59,721 bases of DNA from Massilia sp. (GTDB lineage Bacteria; Pseudomonadota; Gammaproteobacteria; Burkholderiales; Burkholderiaceae_D), in the NCBI GenBank assembly GCA_025359245.1, contig JANYGW010000244.1, positions 1 to 59,721 on the forward strand, in the 5' to 3' direction. Numbering within the stretch: position 1 is the first letter of the stretch; every line of letters starts with the position of its first letter. Below, in pieces: positions 35,029 through 43,327 of the stretch. Under the pieces are notes generated by a model, which was given only the letters and a program-made list of their open reading frames with translations, was not told where the DNA came from and ran no database searches. A program made the position numbers and the translations under genes.

Positions 35029-35928
35029 ATGAATGAGTTTCAAAACGCTGGTTATGGCATAGGCGAACAGCAGTTCGCACCGCAAGGTTTCTTCGGCGGC
35101 CTGCTCGGGGCACCGCTGGGCGGCCTGATTGGACGCGGCGTCGGCGGCCTGTTCGGCAATTCGCAGCTGGGCAACCAGATCGGTCAATTCGCTGGCGGTA
35201 TCGGCGGCTCGCTGCTGCCGTTCGGCGTCGATCCGGTTCAGCAAGCGCAGCAGCAAATGCTGCAACAACAGCTGCAGCAGCAGCAAGTCCAGCAACTGCA
35301 ACAGGCCCAACTGGCACAGCAACTCAATCCGCAGGGCTGGTTCGGCAACATCATCGGCCAGGTCGGCAAGCCATTGGGCGGCGCCATCGGCGGCCTGTTC
35401 GGCAATGCGGGCGTGGGCAGCACCATCGGCGGCATCGCCGGCTCGCTGGGCCGCTTCCTGCCCTTCTCGGCCGATCCGACCGTGCTGGCCCATCCGGTAG
35501 TGCAGCAGCAGCAATACGCGCAGCAGCAACTGATCCAGCAAATCCAGCAACTGCAACAGCAACTGCAGCAACAGCAGCAGCAATATGCGCAGCTGATCCA
35601 GGCGATCGGACAGCAGCAGCAACAACAGCAGCTGCAAGGCCAGCAAGGCCAGATCGCACCGCAAGGCTGGTTCGGCAACCTGATCGGCCAGGTCGGCCAG
35701 CCGCTGGGCGGCGCCATCGGCGGCCTGTTCGGCAATGCCGGCCTCGGGAGCAGCATCGGCGGCGTGGCCGGCCAGATCGGCCGCATGCTGCCGTTCGGCG
35801 CCGACCCGGTGACCCAGGCTTATGCCCAGCAGCAGCTGGCCCAGCAACAGGCGCAGCTGGCCGCACAGGGCAACAGCTACTACCCGGTACAGGGCATGCA
35901 ATATGCCCAGCAACCGACACTGCACTAA
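35029..35928 (+). CDS. Triplicated glycine-zipper / polyglutamine protein
   Basis: 299 residues of striking structure. Three copies of a 50-residue module lie at 18-69, 101-150 and 211-260. Each runs PQG(F/W)FG...GxxxGGxIGGLFGN...G..IGG.AG..G..LPF..DP, with dense GxxxG glycine-zipper spacing. The modules are joined by glutamine-rich linkers (about 70-100 and 155-210) that would form Q-rich coiled coils or disordered tethers. No Sec signal peptide or lipobox. Glycine zippers usually pack in membranes or oligomers, so membrane association or self-assembly is plausible but unproven. Excellent ribosome site. It is followed by the propeptide-like and S8 protease genes, probably as one operon, and may be their substrate or partner. 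Family not recognised. Confidence 0.75.
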   Translation: MNEFQNAGYGIGEQQFAPQGFFGGLLGAPLGGLIGRGVGGLFGNSQLGNQIGQFAGGIGGSLLPFGVDPVQQAQQQMLQQQLQQQQVQQLQQAQLAQQLNPQGWFGNIIGQVGKPLGGAIGGLFGNAGVGSTIGGIAGSLGRFLPFSADPTVLAHPVVQQQQYAQQQLIQQIQQLQQQLQQQQQQYAQLIQAIGQQQQQQQLQGQQGQIAPQGWFGNLIGQVGQPLGGAIGGLFGNAGLGSSIGGVAGQIGRMLPFGADPVTQAYAQQQLAQQQAQLAAQGNSYYPVQGMQYAQQPTLH

Positions 35929-36007
35929 CGCACCGGCCCTGACCCAGGGCTAGCGCTCCAGCTCCCGCCAGCGCTGGCGGGAGCTGTCCACACAGGAGGA
36001 GAGCTGC

Positions 36008-36292
36008 ATGGAAAAAATACGCTTCATTGTCCGCGGGTCCGACGACAGCAGCGCGCTCGCCGACTTCCTCGCCATGATAAAAGGCGACCCTGAAATCGAG
36101 CTGGTCGACACCATCGGCCCCGCGGACCGGCCCCACACGGCGGTCGTCGCGGTCGCTCCCGAAATGGCGCCCGCCTTCGAGCAGCGCGTCGGCAACTTAC
36201 ATCAACTGATGATCGAGCGGGATCGTCCGCTGTCCTTGTTCAACAAGACGGCGAACTTCCTGCATCAATCCGAAAGGAATACAAATGGCTAA
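36008..36292 (+). CDS. Stand-alone propeptide-like protein related to the adjoining subtilisin pro-region
   Basis: 94 residues, no signal peptide. The central EIELVDTIGP (about 29-38) corresponds to DIEIVDTVGP at 100-109 of the next gene's product. The later L-x-Q-x-x-IERDRPLSLF corresponds to its LVVERDQYLGLM. Alternating beta and helix segments (IRFIVRG, ALADFLAMI, AVVAVAP, AFEQRV) fit the ferredoxin-like fold of S8 pro-domains (inhibitor I9 type), which act as chaperones and inhibitors. The ribosome site AGGAGGAGA is very strong. Its last codons overlap the protease start by 8 bases. A dedicated inhibitor or in-trans chaperone for the protease is the natural inference. Confidence 0.7.
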   Translation: MEKIRFIVRGSDDSSALADFLAMIKGDPEIELVDTIGPADRPHTAVVAVAPEMAPAFEQRVGNLHQLMIERDRPLSLFNKTANFLHQSERNTNG

Positions 36293-38210
36293 ATCTCCAG
36301 ATGGCGGACCGGCCGGTCCGCTCGACTCCACCGCGTCCGGCGCCGGCAATGCCGACCAGGGCGGCGGCGAGCGGCGCCCGCAGGTGCGCGCCAGCGATAC
36401 GCGCCTGCCGCAAGGGGGCGAAACCCGCGCCGGCGGCATTGAACAGCCGGGCGGCAAGAAAACCGTCGGCGAACGCAAGAAACAATTCCTGATCGCCCCG
36501 CGCCACCCCGATGGCCTGACCCCGATGGGCTTTTCGCCGCTGTCGCTGTCGACCGTCGAACAAGCGCTGCGAAGCAGCCCGGACATCGAGATCGTCGACA
36601 CCGTCGGTCCCAAGAATATCGTCGGCGTGATGGCCGACGGCATGGGCGGCGGCCAAGGCGTGCTGGTGGCGCGCATGACGGACCAGAAGGCCGGCATCCT
36701 GCACCAGCAAGGCCAGGGCCGGCTGGTGGTCGAGCGCGACCAGTACCTCGGCCTGATGGATCCGCAGTTGCTGCCGACCTTCGTCACCAGCACGATCCCG
36801 CAAAGCGGCCCGGCCTTCACGGCCGTGATCCAGGTGATCAACAAGGAAGGCGCGCCGGTGGCCGATGCCGAAGTATCGATGTTCGGCAGCATGCTGCCAG
36901 CCACCGCCACCACGGACGCCAGCGGCCACGTGAGCCTGTCGCTGTTCGGCGAAAGCGCCAGCTCGATCCGCAGCCTGTACGTCAAGCCCAAGGCCGACTA
37001 CTGGAGCTTCTACCAGCGCGACCCCGACCTCAGCGGCGACGAGCCGAATGTCGTGCAAATCAAGGCATTGTCCGACTGGCCGTCGCTGGCCGGCTTCCCG
37101 CGCGCCAAGATTGTCGGCTGGGGCCAGAAGGCCATGCGCCTGGACCAGCTGCCTGCGACCTACCGCGGCCAGGGCATCAAGATTGCCATCATCGACTCGG
37201 GCGCGGCCACCACCCACGATGAACTGAACCGCATCCGCGCCGGCTTCGACATCGTCAACAAGAAGACCACGCCCGACACCTGGAACGAGGACACGCTGGG
37301 CCATGGTTCGCACTGTGCCGGCGTGGTCGGCGGCGCCGACCTGGCGTTCGGCATCCGCGGTTTCGCGCCCGAGGCCGAGCTGCATGCCTGCAAGCTGTTC
37401 CCCGGCGGCCAGGTCAGCCAGCTGATCGACGCGCTCGAATACTGCATCGAGAAACAGATCGACGTCGTCAACCTGAGCCTGGGCGGGGCCGAGCCATCCG
37501 AAGCGCTCGAGCAGCAGATCCAGCGCGCCAAGCGGGCCGGCATCGCTTGCATCGTGGCGGCCGGCAATTCGGGCGGTCCGGTCCAGTATCCGGCTTCGTC
37601 GCCGCATGTGCTGGCGGTGGCCGCGGTCGGCAAGCTCGACGAGTTCCCGCCCGACAGCTACCACGCCCAGACGCTGAGTCAGAACGTGGATGCCAACGGC
37701 TATTTCACCGCCAGTTTCAGCTGCTTCGGCCCGCAGGTGGGCGTCTGTGCTCCGGGCGTGGCGATCACCTCGAGCGTGCCGCCGAATAATTACGCGGCCT
37801 GGGACGGCACTTCGATGGCGGCGCCGCATATCACTGGGCTGGCCGCGCTGGTGCTGGCGCACAATCCGGAGTTCCAGGGCGCTTACCGCACGCGCGGCGC
37901 CGATCGGGTCGAACGGCTCTTCCAGTTGATACGCATGAGCGCGCACCGGGTCAGCCTGGCGGACCCGACCCGGGTCGGCATGGGCTTGCCGGACGCCGTG
38001 GTGGCGGTCGGCCTGCAGCAGCAGGCGGTCAGCACGCTGGGCGCGCAAGCGGGGGCGATCGGTTCGCTGATCGGGCATGAGCCAGGGATGGGCGGCGTGT
38101 TCGGCGGATTCGGCGTGCCGCCGCTGCAGCAGCAATTCCCGCTGGGCGGCATCCAGTTCGGCGCGCTGCCGTTCATCAACCTGCCGATCTACAACCGCCC
38201 TTGGTATTAG
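36285..38210 (+). CDS. Subtilisin-like S8 serine protease with pro-region, Ig-like insert and Gly/Gln tail
   Basis: 641 residues, no signal peptide. Order: disordered charged N-terminus (1-65); pro-region similar to the preceding 94-residue protein (66-160); a beta-sandwich insert resembling a carboxypeptidase-regulatory or Ig-like domain (177-245, VINKEGAPVADAEVSMFG); catalytic S8 domain (280-560). The triad is complete: Asp304 in IAIIDSG, His340 in GHGSHCAG, Ser510 in DGTSMAAPH, with oxyanion Asn428 in VAAGNSGG. The last about 65 residues (LQQQ..., GAIGSLIG, GGVFGGFG, PPLQQQFPLGG) share the Gly/Gln flavour of the first gene in the set. The lack of an export signal suggests cytoplasmic action or non-Sec export. 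Confidence 0.88.
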   Translation: MAKSPDGGPAGPLDSTASGAGNADQGGGERRPQVRASDTRLPQGGETRAGGIEQPGGKKTVGERKKQFLIAPRHPDGLTPMGFSPLSLSTVEQALRSSPDIEIVDTVGPKNIVGVMADGMGGGQGVLVARMTDQKAGILHQQGQGRLVVERDQYLGLMDPQLLPTFVTSTIPQSGPAFTAVIQVINKEGAPVADAEVSMFGSMLPATATTDASGHVSLSLFGESASSIRSLYVKPKADYWSFYQRDPDLSGDEPNVVQIKALSDWPSLAGFPRAKIVGWGQKAMRLDQLPATYRGQGIKIAIIDSGAATTHDELNRIRAGFDIVNKKTTPDTWNEDTLGHGSHCAGVVGGADLAFGIRGFAPEAELHACKLFPGGQVSQLIDALEYCIEKQIDVVNLSLGGAEPSEALEQQIQRAKRAGIACIVAAGNSGGPVQYPASSPHVLAVAAVGKLDEFPPDSYHAQTLSQNVDANGYFTASFSCFGPQVGVCAPGVAITSSVPPNNYAAWDGTSMAAPHITGLAALVLAHNPEFQGAYRTRGADRVERLFQLIRMSAHRVSLADPTRVGMGLPDAVVAVGLQQQAVSTLGAQAGAIGSLIGHEPGMGGVFGGFGVPPLQQQFPLGGIQFGALPFINLPIYNRPWY

Positions 38211-38249
38211 CGATAGCCAAGGGGAGCCAAGGAGTCAGCCCCTCATTTA

Positions 38250-38322
38250 GGGGTCAGACCCCGGTTGTTCTTTTAGGGGGTCTGACCCCGGTTGTGTTGG
38301 CGGCTCCGAATCGGGGTCAGAC
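38250..38322. repeat. Palindromic GGGGTCAGACCCC-type repeat cluster
   Basis: Three copies of the core: GGGGTCAGACCCC at 38250-38262, GGGGTCTGACCCC at 38277-38289, and a half copy GGGGTCAGAC at 38313-38322. Each full copy is a near-perfect palindrome. The same core recurs at 50641-50724 and 59677-59721, so it is a dispersed intergenic repeat family (REP-like). Confidence 0.85.
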
Positions 38323-38396
38323 AGGGACGCCGAGTCCCCCAACGGAATCACCGGGGCCCTGCCCCCTCGTCCTCGCAGCTAATGCTGCGCACCAAT

Positions 38397-38423
38397 GCAA
38401 AAAGCCGCTCAAGGCGGCTTTTT
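38397..38423. terminator. Bidirectional terminator beside tRNA-Glu
   Basis: Stem AAGCCGC / GCGGCTT with a short loop, flanked by an A-run on the left and five T on the right. It is oriented to end the leftward tRNA transcript. Confidence 0.8.
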
Positions 38424-38431
38424 GTTTCAAC

Positions 38432-38507
38432 TGGCGTCCCCAAGGGGATTCGAACCCCTGTACTCACCGTGAAAGGGTGATGTCCTAGGCCTCTAGACGA
38501 TGGGGAC
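38432..38507 (-). tRNA. tRNA-Glu (TTC), copy 1
   Basis: 76-base cloverleaf on the minus strand with encoded CCA. It starts GTCCCCATCGTCTAGAGGCC, has the anticodon loop CTTTCAC (TTC) and T-arm GGGGTTCGAATCCCC. It is identical in sequence to the copy at 38625-38700. Confidence 0.98.
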
Positions 38508-38560
38508 AGAAATCTGTCCTGGATGCATTTTACCATCCTGACCAATACCGCTGCACCAAT

Positions 38561-38583
38561 AAAAAGCCCTGACGAGTCAGGGC
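38561..38583 (-). terminator. Terminator between the two tRNA-Glu genes
   Basis: Stem GCCCTGAC / GTCAGGGC around GA; on the minus strand it is followed by five T. It ends the transcript of the upstream tRNA-Glu copy, so the two copies can be separate units. Confidence 0.75.
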
Positions 38584-38624
38584 GATTAGTGGTACTAAAC
38601 TGCTAACTTCTACTACTCGAATCC

Positions 38625-38700
38625 TGGCGTCCCCAAGGGGATTCGAACCCCTGTACTCACCGTGAAAGGGTGATGTCCTAGGCCTCTAGACGATGGGGAC
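38625..38700 (-). tRNA. tRNA-Glu (TTC), copy 2
   Basis: 76-base cloverleaf with anticodon TTC and encoded CCA, identical to the copy at 38432-38507 over its whole length. The flanks differ, so the duplication is confined to the mature tRNA. Confidence 0.98.
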
Positions 38701-38765
38701 CCGGTACTGCAATCAGGTAGTGGCATCTACCTGCACCTCACAAACATCTCTTCGCGTCGAACACT

Positions 38766-38841
<76 letters not shown>

Positions 38842-38907
38842 CGTATCGCGAAGAAGCAAAATTATAGCCTACAGGTCTGCAATATGCAAATGCCTGAGCA
38901 ACTATTT

Positions 38908-40302
38908 TCAAAGATATTTTTTGACGCGCTCCAAAACAGTGGCGCGGCCGAACAGCACCAGCACCGCATCGATGGCCGGCGTTTGCAGCTGGCCGGTCAG
39001 CATCAGGCGCAGCGGCATCGCCAGCTGCGGCATCTTCAGGCCGTTGGCCGCCAGCACTTCCTTGATCATCGGCGCCAGCGCTTCCTTGCTGAACTCGATA
39101 TCCGCGCAGCGTTCGGCGAACTGCGCCAGCGCCGGCTTGACGGCGTCGGTCAGGTGCTGCGCCAGCAAGGCCGGATCCGGCTGCGGCGTGCGGAAGAACA
39201 GCATGGCCGACTCGGCCAGCTCATTGACCGTGTTGGCACGCTCCTTCATCAGGCCCAGCGCGGCGGCCAGCTCGGGCGCGCCGTCGAACTGGGCGCCCTT
39301 CTCGATCATCTGCGGGCGCGCCAGGTCGGCCAGGCGGCTGTTGTCGGCCAGCTTGATGTAGTGGTTGTTCAGCCAGGCCAGCTTCTCCATGTTCATTTGC
39401 GCGGCCGACGAAGTCAGGTGGTCGGTGTCGAACCACTCGCAGAACTGGGCCATCGAGAATACTTCTTCATTGCCATGGCTCCAGCCCAGGCGCGCCAGGT
39501 AGTTCAGCATGGTTTCCGGCAGATAGCCCATGGCCGCAAATTCCATGACGCTGGCCGCGTGGGTACGCTTGGACAATTTGGCGCCATCCGGGCCGAGGAT
39601 CATCGGCAGGTGGCCATACTTGGGCAAGGGAGCGCCGATGGCGTTCAGGATATTGATCTGGCGGGGCGTGTTGTTGACGTGATCGTCGCCGCGCAGCACG
39701 TGGGTGATCTGCATGTCCCAGTCGTCGACCGCAACGCAGAAGTTATAGGTCGGCGTGCCGTCAGGGCGCGCGATGATCAGGTCGTCGAGCTCGCGGTTGG
39801 AAATGGTGATGGTGCCCTTGACCACATCGTCCCAGCTGACGTCGCCGTCCTGCGGATTCTTGAAGCGCACCACCGGCGCGCGGTCGGCCGGCACCGGCGG
39901 CAAGGTCTTGCCCGCTTCCGGACGCCAGGTGCCGTCGTAGCGCGGCTTCTCACCCAGTTCGGTGAAGCGATCGCGCATCGCCTGCACTTCTTCCTTGGAC
40001 GAATAGCAGTGGTAGGCGGTGCCCGCTTCCAGCATCTGCGCCACGACTGCGCGGTAACGGTCCATGCGCTGCATCTGGTAGAACGGACCTTCGTCATGGT
40101 CCAGGCCCAGCCACTGCATGCCCTCGTTGATCGCTTGCACCGCTTCCGGCGTCGAGCGCTCCAGGTCGGTGTCCTCGATGCGCAGGATGAAGGTGCCGCC
40201 GAAATGGCGCGCGAACGCCCAGCTGTAGAGCGCGGTGCGGGCGCCGCCGAGGTGGAGGTAGCCGGTTGGGCTGGGAGCAAAGCGGGTGCGGACGACGGTC
40301 AT
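38908..40302 (-). CDS. gltX: Glutamate-tRNA ligase
   Basis: 464 residues, a class I aminoacyl-tRNA synthetase charging tRNA-Glu. The HIGH-type motif is in [19 protein letters not shown] (His17) and the KMSKS equivalent is KLSKR at 242-246. The GlnRS-like insertion and the C-terminal anticodon-binding helical domain are complete. The ATG at 40302 is chosen because it brings the family start [14 protein letters not shown]; a TTG further upstream is unlikely. Its own substrate tRNA is encoded twice just downstream on the same strand, and the first tRNA (Ala) is 66 bases away. Confidence 0.97.
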   Translation of the reverse strand: MTVVRTRFAPSPTGYLHLGGARTALYSWAFARHFGGTFILRIEDTDLERSTPEAVQAINEGMQWLGLDHDEGPFYQMQRMDRYRAVVAQMLEAGTAYHCYSSKEEVQAMRDRFTELGEKPRYDGTWRPEAGKTLPPVPADRAPVVRFKNPQDGDVSWDDVVKGTITISNRELDDLIIARPDGTPTYNFCVAVDDWDMQITHVLRGDDHVNNTPRQINILNAIGAPLPKYGHLPMILGPDGAKLSKRTHAASVMEFAAMGYLPETMLNYLARLGWSHGNEEVFSMAQFCEWFDTDHLTSSAAQMNMEKLAWLNNHYIKLADNSRLADLARPQMIEKGAQFDGAPELAAALGLMKERANTVNELAESAMLFFRTPQPDPALLAQHLTDAVKPALAQFAERCADIEFSKEALAPMIKEVLAANGLKMPQLAMPLRLMLTGQLQTPAIDAVLVLFGRATVLERVKKYL

Positions 40303-40382
40303 GGTGGCGATAGGCAAAGGGAAAGAGCGCTATTTTACCGCGTCGCCGTTGCGCCGCACCGGCGCCATGCGCAGCGCGCCGC

Positions 40383-41576
40383 CTACGGTGCCGGCGAGCT
40401 GGCCTCGTAGGCGCCGATATCGAGCGGCCCCGTCACCGGACGCATCATGCCCAGCGCCACATGCTTGTATTCGGCCAGCGGCGCCATCGCCACGCCGAAC
40501 GGCGACGAACCCGGTGCCGAGCCCGCATCGATGACCAGCGCATTCGCGGTCGGGCGCAAATCGTACGTGGCGCGATTGACGAAGCCGGGCGCGATCGAGC
40601 GGTAGTTGGTCTTTTGCAGCGGATTGGCCTGGTTGCTCAGGGTCCCGATGCCCGAGAAGATATTATTTTGCAGCAGGATCGGCGCCGTCACGCCGGCGCC
40701 CACCAGCACGAAATTACCGCGCACCGTGTCGTCGTTGAGGAAGGTATTGTTGACCACATACAGGTTCTTGCCGGGATTGCTCGCGCCCTCCTCGCCATAC
40801 GCGATCAGCGACGGATTCTGGTTGGCCGCCGGCTGCTGGATCACGTTGCCGATGATGTAGGACGTGCCCGCGTTCGGCAGGTCGATTTCATAGCTGGGCT
40901 GGCCGGCAGCGGTGGAGCCGATTTCGCCGGGACGCAAGCTGGAAAAGCGGTTGTACAGGATCGTGTTGGTGAGCGCACGCGACTTCAGGTTGTGGCCGAC
41001 ATTCGCATCGTGCGAAAAGTTGTAGCGGAAGATCAGGCTGCGCACATTGCCAATGTACAGGTTGTGGGTCTGCCCGGTACCGTAGCCGTTGTGCCCGAAC
41101 TCGGTGTTTTCGATCAGGATGTCGCTGTTCAGGTTGGCGCCGCTGAGGATGCCGTTCTGGTTGTCATGCAAGAAGCTCTTGCGCAGCGTAAAGTGCGTGC
41201 CTTCGAGCCGCAGCGCGGCGCCGTTCAAGTCCGGCACCTTGGAACCGAGCATCTCGACGTTTTCGACCGTGACGTTATTGCCCACCACGACCCAGGTCGC
41301 CTTGCCCATCGCATTCTTGCCGGCGGCATCGATTTTCGGGCGGCCGTTGACGCCGCGAATGGTCAGGTTGCTGGCGTAAATGCCGCACACGTCGCCGCTG
41401 TAGGTGCCGGGATAAATCTGGATCAGGTCGCCAGTAGCGGCCGCGGCGATGGCGCGGCACGGTGTGGCGTACGGCATGCCGAGGCCGACCGACAAGGTGG
41501 CGGCGCCGGCATCGGCCACCAGGCCCAGCATGGCTGCGCCGGCGATAAAGACGGTGCGTTGTACAGTGTTGCGCAT
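40383..41576 (-). CDS. Secreted right-handed beta-helix protein
   Basis: 397 residues with a Sec signal peptide (TVFIAGAAMLGLVADAGA, cleavage before ATLSVG). The start of the mature protein (MPYATPCRAIAAAATGDLIQIYPGTYSG) is the typical entry of a parallel beta-helix. Repeated turns with V-x-V-E-N, I-x-N-T-E-F and L-Q-N-N-I-F follow, as in polysaccharide lyases and PbH1-repeat proteins. It ends near DIGAYEA, the common terminal motif of these helices. Catalytic residues cannot be assigned, so lyase, hydrolase or adhesin are all possible. The ribosome site AAGGAAGAAG supports ATG 41576. Confidence 0.75.
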   Translation of the reverse strand: MRNTVQRTVFIAGAAMLGLVADAGAATLSVGLGMPYATPCRAIAAAATGDLIQIYPGTYSGDVCGIYASNLTIRGVNGRPKIDAAGKNAMGKATWVVVGNNVTVENVEMLGSKVPDLNGAALRLEGTHFTLRKSFLHDNQNGILSGANLNSDILIENTEFGHNGYGTGQTHNLYIGNVRSLIFRYNFSHDANVGHNLKSRALTNTILYNRFSSLRPGEIGSTAAGQPSYEIDLPNAGTSYIIGNVIQQPAANQNPSLIAYGEEGASNPGKNLYVVNNTFLNDDTVRGNFVLVGAGVTAPILLQNNIFSGIGTLSNQANPLQKTNYRSIAPGFVNRATYDLRPTANALVIDAGSAPGSSPFGVAMAPLAEYKHVALGMMRPVTGPLDIGAYEASSPAP

Positions 41577-41752
41577 GATCTTCTTCCTTGCATAAATTGA
41601 AATAAAATTTCTTAAAGCCACTTTATTTGAAAGATTATTTCATGACATACAAGGGCACGATTGAAGCCGAAAACACTTATTTCGCGCTCTTGCATGAATG
41701 CCAAAACTGCGCGCGACCTGATAGCGGTGGCAGGCGCACAACAGGTGTGAAC

Positions 41753-42496
41753 ATGGTGACAGCACACTTTCGTTTCTATGCCGGGCTCAACGATTTCCTG
41801 CCGCCCCAGAGGCGCGGCCGTGATTTCACGTGCGTTTGCGCGCGCGCGGCGACCGTCAAGCACATGCTCGAAGCGCTGGGCGCGCCCCATACCGAAGTGG
41901 CAATCGTGTTGATCAACGGGGAATCATGCGGTTTCGACAGGCTGTTGCGCGACGGCGACAGGATCGCGGCCTATCCTGCCTTCATGAGGTTCGATGTGCG
42001 CCAGTTGCAGCGTTTGCCAGGCATGCCGTCCGGTCCGCCGCGCTTCGTGGCCGACGCCCACCTCGGCGGACTGGCCCGCATGCTGCGCATGGCCGGCTTC
42101 GACACCCTGTATGACTATCAGTTCGATGATCCCGAGATCGCCGCCATTGCCGCGCGCGAGCAGCGCATCGTCCTCACGCGCGACCGCGACCTGCTCAAGC
42201 GCCGCAACGTCGAGCACGGCTGTTACGTGCACGCGCTGTAAGCGGCGCAGCAATTGACGGAGATAGTCGACCGGCTGGGGCTGGCCGGGCAGGCGCGTCC
42301 GTTCACGCTGTGCCTGCATTGCAATACGCCTCTGCACCCGGTACCGAAGGAAATGGTAGCGGACCGCTTGCCGCCCGCAGTGCGTGCCGCGCACAGCGAA
42401 TTTTGCATGTGCGACAGCTGCCATGGCCTGTTTTGGAAAGGATCGCACTGGCACCAGATGTGCGCAGTGCTGGCCGCCAGCGTTAAATTCAGCTGA
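41753..42496 (+). pseudogene. Mut7-C RNase / ubiquitin-fold protein interrupted by an in-frame stop
   Basis: The 5' part (from ATG 41753) encodes an N-terminal beta-grasp domain (AHFRFYAGLNDFLPP, VINGESCGF) and the Mut7-C PIN-like nuclease domain (FVADAHLGGLARMLRMAGFDT, then IVLTRDRDLLKRR). Codon 163 is TAA (42239-42241). Reading continues in the same frame without another stop to 42496, giving the expected zinc-ribbon tail: CLHCNTPL, then CMCDSCHGLFWKGSHWHQM. A C-to-T change in a CAA codon would explain it. A truncated 162-residue product might still form the nuclease core. A genuine nonsense mutation or a base-call error are both possible. Its end overlaps the convergent gene by 8 bases. 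Confidence 0.8.
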
Positions 42497-43271
42497 CGGC
42501 GACGTTCAGGCGCCGTCCCAGCTTGCGCAGTTCGCCCGCGTCGACATAGGCATTGAAAGCGCGGTCGAAGCGTTCCAGCACGGCCTCGTATTCCGGGCGT
42601 TTGGGAAAGGCGAAGTAGCCGTGCTGACTGGCCAGGTTGGGGCCCAGCGGCGCCACCTTGCCCTCCAGCGCCAGCAAGGGTATCACCGGTTCGGTATTGC
42701 GCCGGTTGGTGGCGAACAGGTCGACCCGGCCGTGCGCCAGCATGGCCAGCGCGGCCTCGACCGAATTGGTCAGGCTGATGTGCATGCTGCCGCGCGCGGC
42801 ATCGAAGCCATCGCCATAGGCCCATCCATTGATGGCGACGATGCGTTTGCCGCGCAGCGAGCGGTAATTGCCGTCCCATGCGAAACCGGCATCGGCGCGC
42901 GCGTAAAACAGCATATCGTCGACGTAGAACGGGCGTTCGCAAAAGGAGAACAGGCGCAGCCGTTCGGGTGACTTGTAGGGGCCCACCAGCAGGTCGGCCT
43001 GGCCTTGCGCCACCATCGATTGCGCGCGCGCCCAGGGAAACAGGTCGAAGTGGAGCGGCTGGCCCAAGTCGGAGGCAATACTGCGCAGGATTTCCGGACC
43101 CATGCCGGAAAACTGGCCATCGGCCCGTTCATAGACACGTGAAAAATGGGCGCCCACCACCAGCAGTTCGCGCGGCCCGGCGGCGAGCGGCAGCGCGACC
43201 CCGGCCAGCGCCCCGAGCAACAAGGCACGCCGTGTGGGACTGGCGGGAACATCTACACGAAGACTGGCCAT
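42489..43271 (-). CDS. Periplasmic substrate-binding protein (SBP_bac_3 type)
   Basis: 260 residues. The N-terminus has twin arginines before a hydrophobic stretch (TRRALLLGALAGVALPLAAG), so Tat or Sec export is likely. The mature part has the two-lobed SBP_bac_3 pattern: GMGPEILRSIASDLG, the hinge-proximal GQADLLVGPYKSPERLRLF, and RVDLFATNRRNTEPVI. It shows the FPWARAQSM motif seen in amino-acid-binding-like proteins that occur without ABC partners. No permease or ATPase genes are nearby, so it may be a free sensor or scavenging protein. It is convergent with the Mut7-C gene. Confidence 0.75.
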   Translation of the reverse strand: MASLRVDVPASPTRRALLLGALAGVALPLAAGPRELLVVGAHFSRVYERADGQFSGMGPEILRSIASDLGQPLHFDLFPWARAQSMVAQGQADLLVGPYKSPERLRLFSFCERPFYVDDMLFYARADAGFAWDGNYRSLRGKRIVAINGWAYGDGFDAARGSMHISLTNSVEAALAMLAHGRVDLFATNRRNTEPVIPLLALEGKVAPLGPNLASQHGYFAFPKRPEYEAVLERFDRAFNAYVDAGELRKLGRRLNVAVS

Positions 43272-43327
43272 CGGGAAATTCTACGCCCGCCCCCATGTAA
43301 ATACCAGTGGCCGGAACGACTTATTTA

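Noticed and set aside
34720-35925. Leu-rich minus-strand frame opposite the glycine-zipper gene (LLLLLL runs)
   Set aside because: The leucine runs are the reverse complement of the CAG/CAA glutamine codons. Ribosome site and module repetition support only the plus strand.
38250-38322. GGGGTCAGACCCC cluster considered as a CRISPR array
   Set aside because: Repeats are palindromic, 13 bases long and spaced irregularly by 14 and 23 bases; no cas genes are near.
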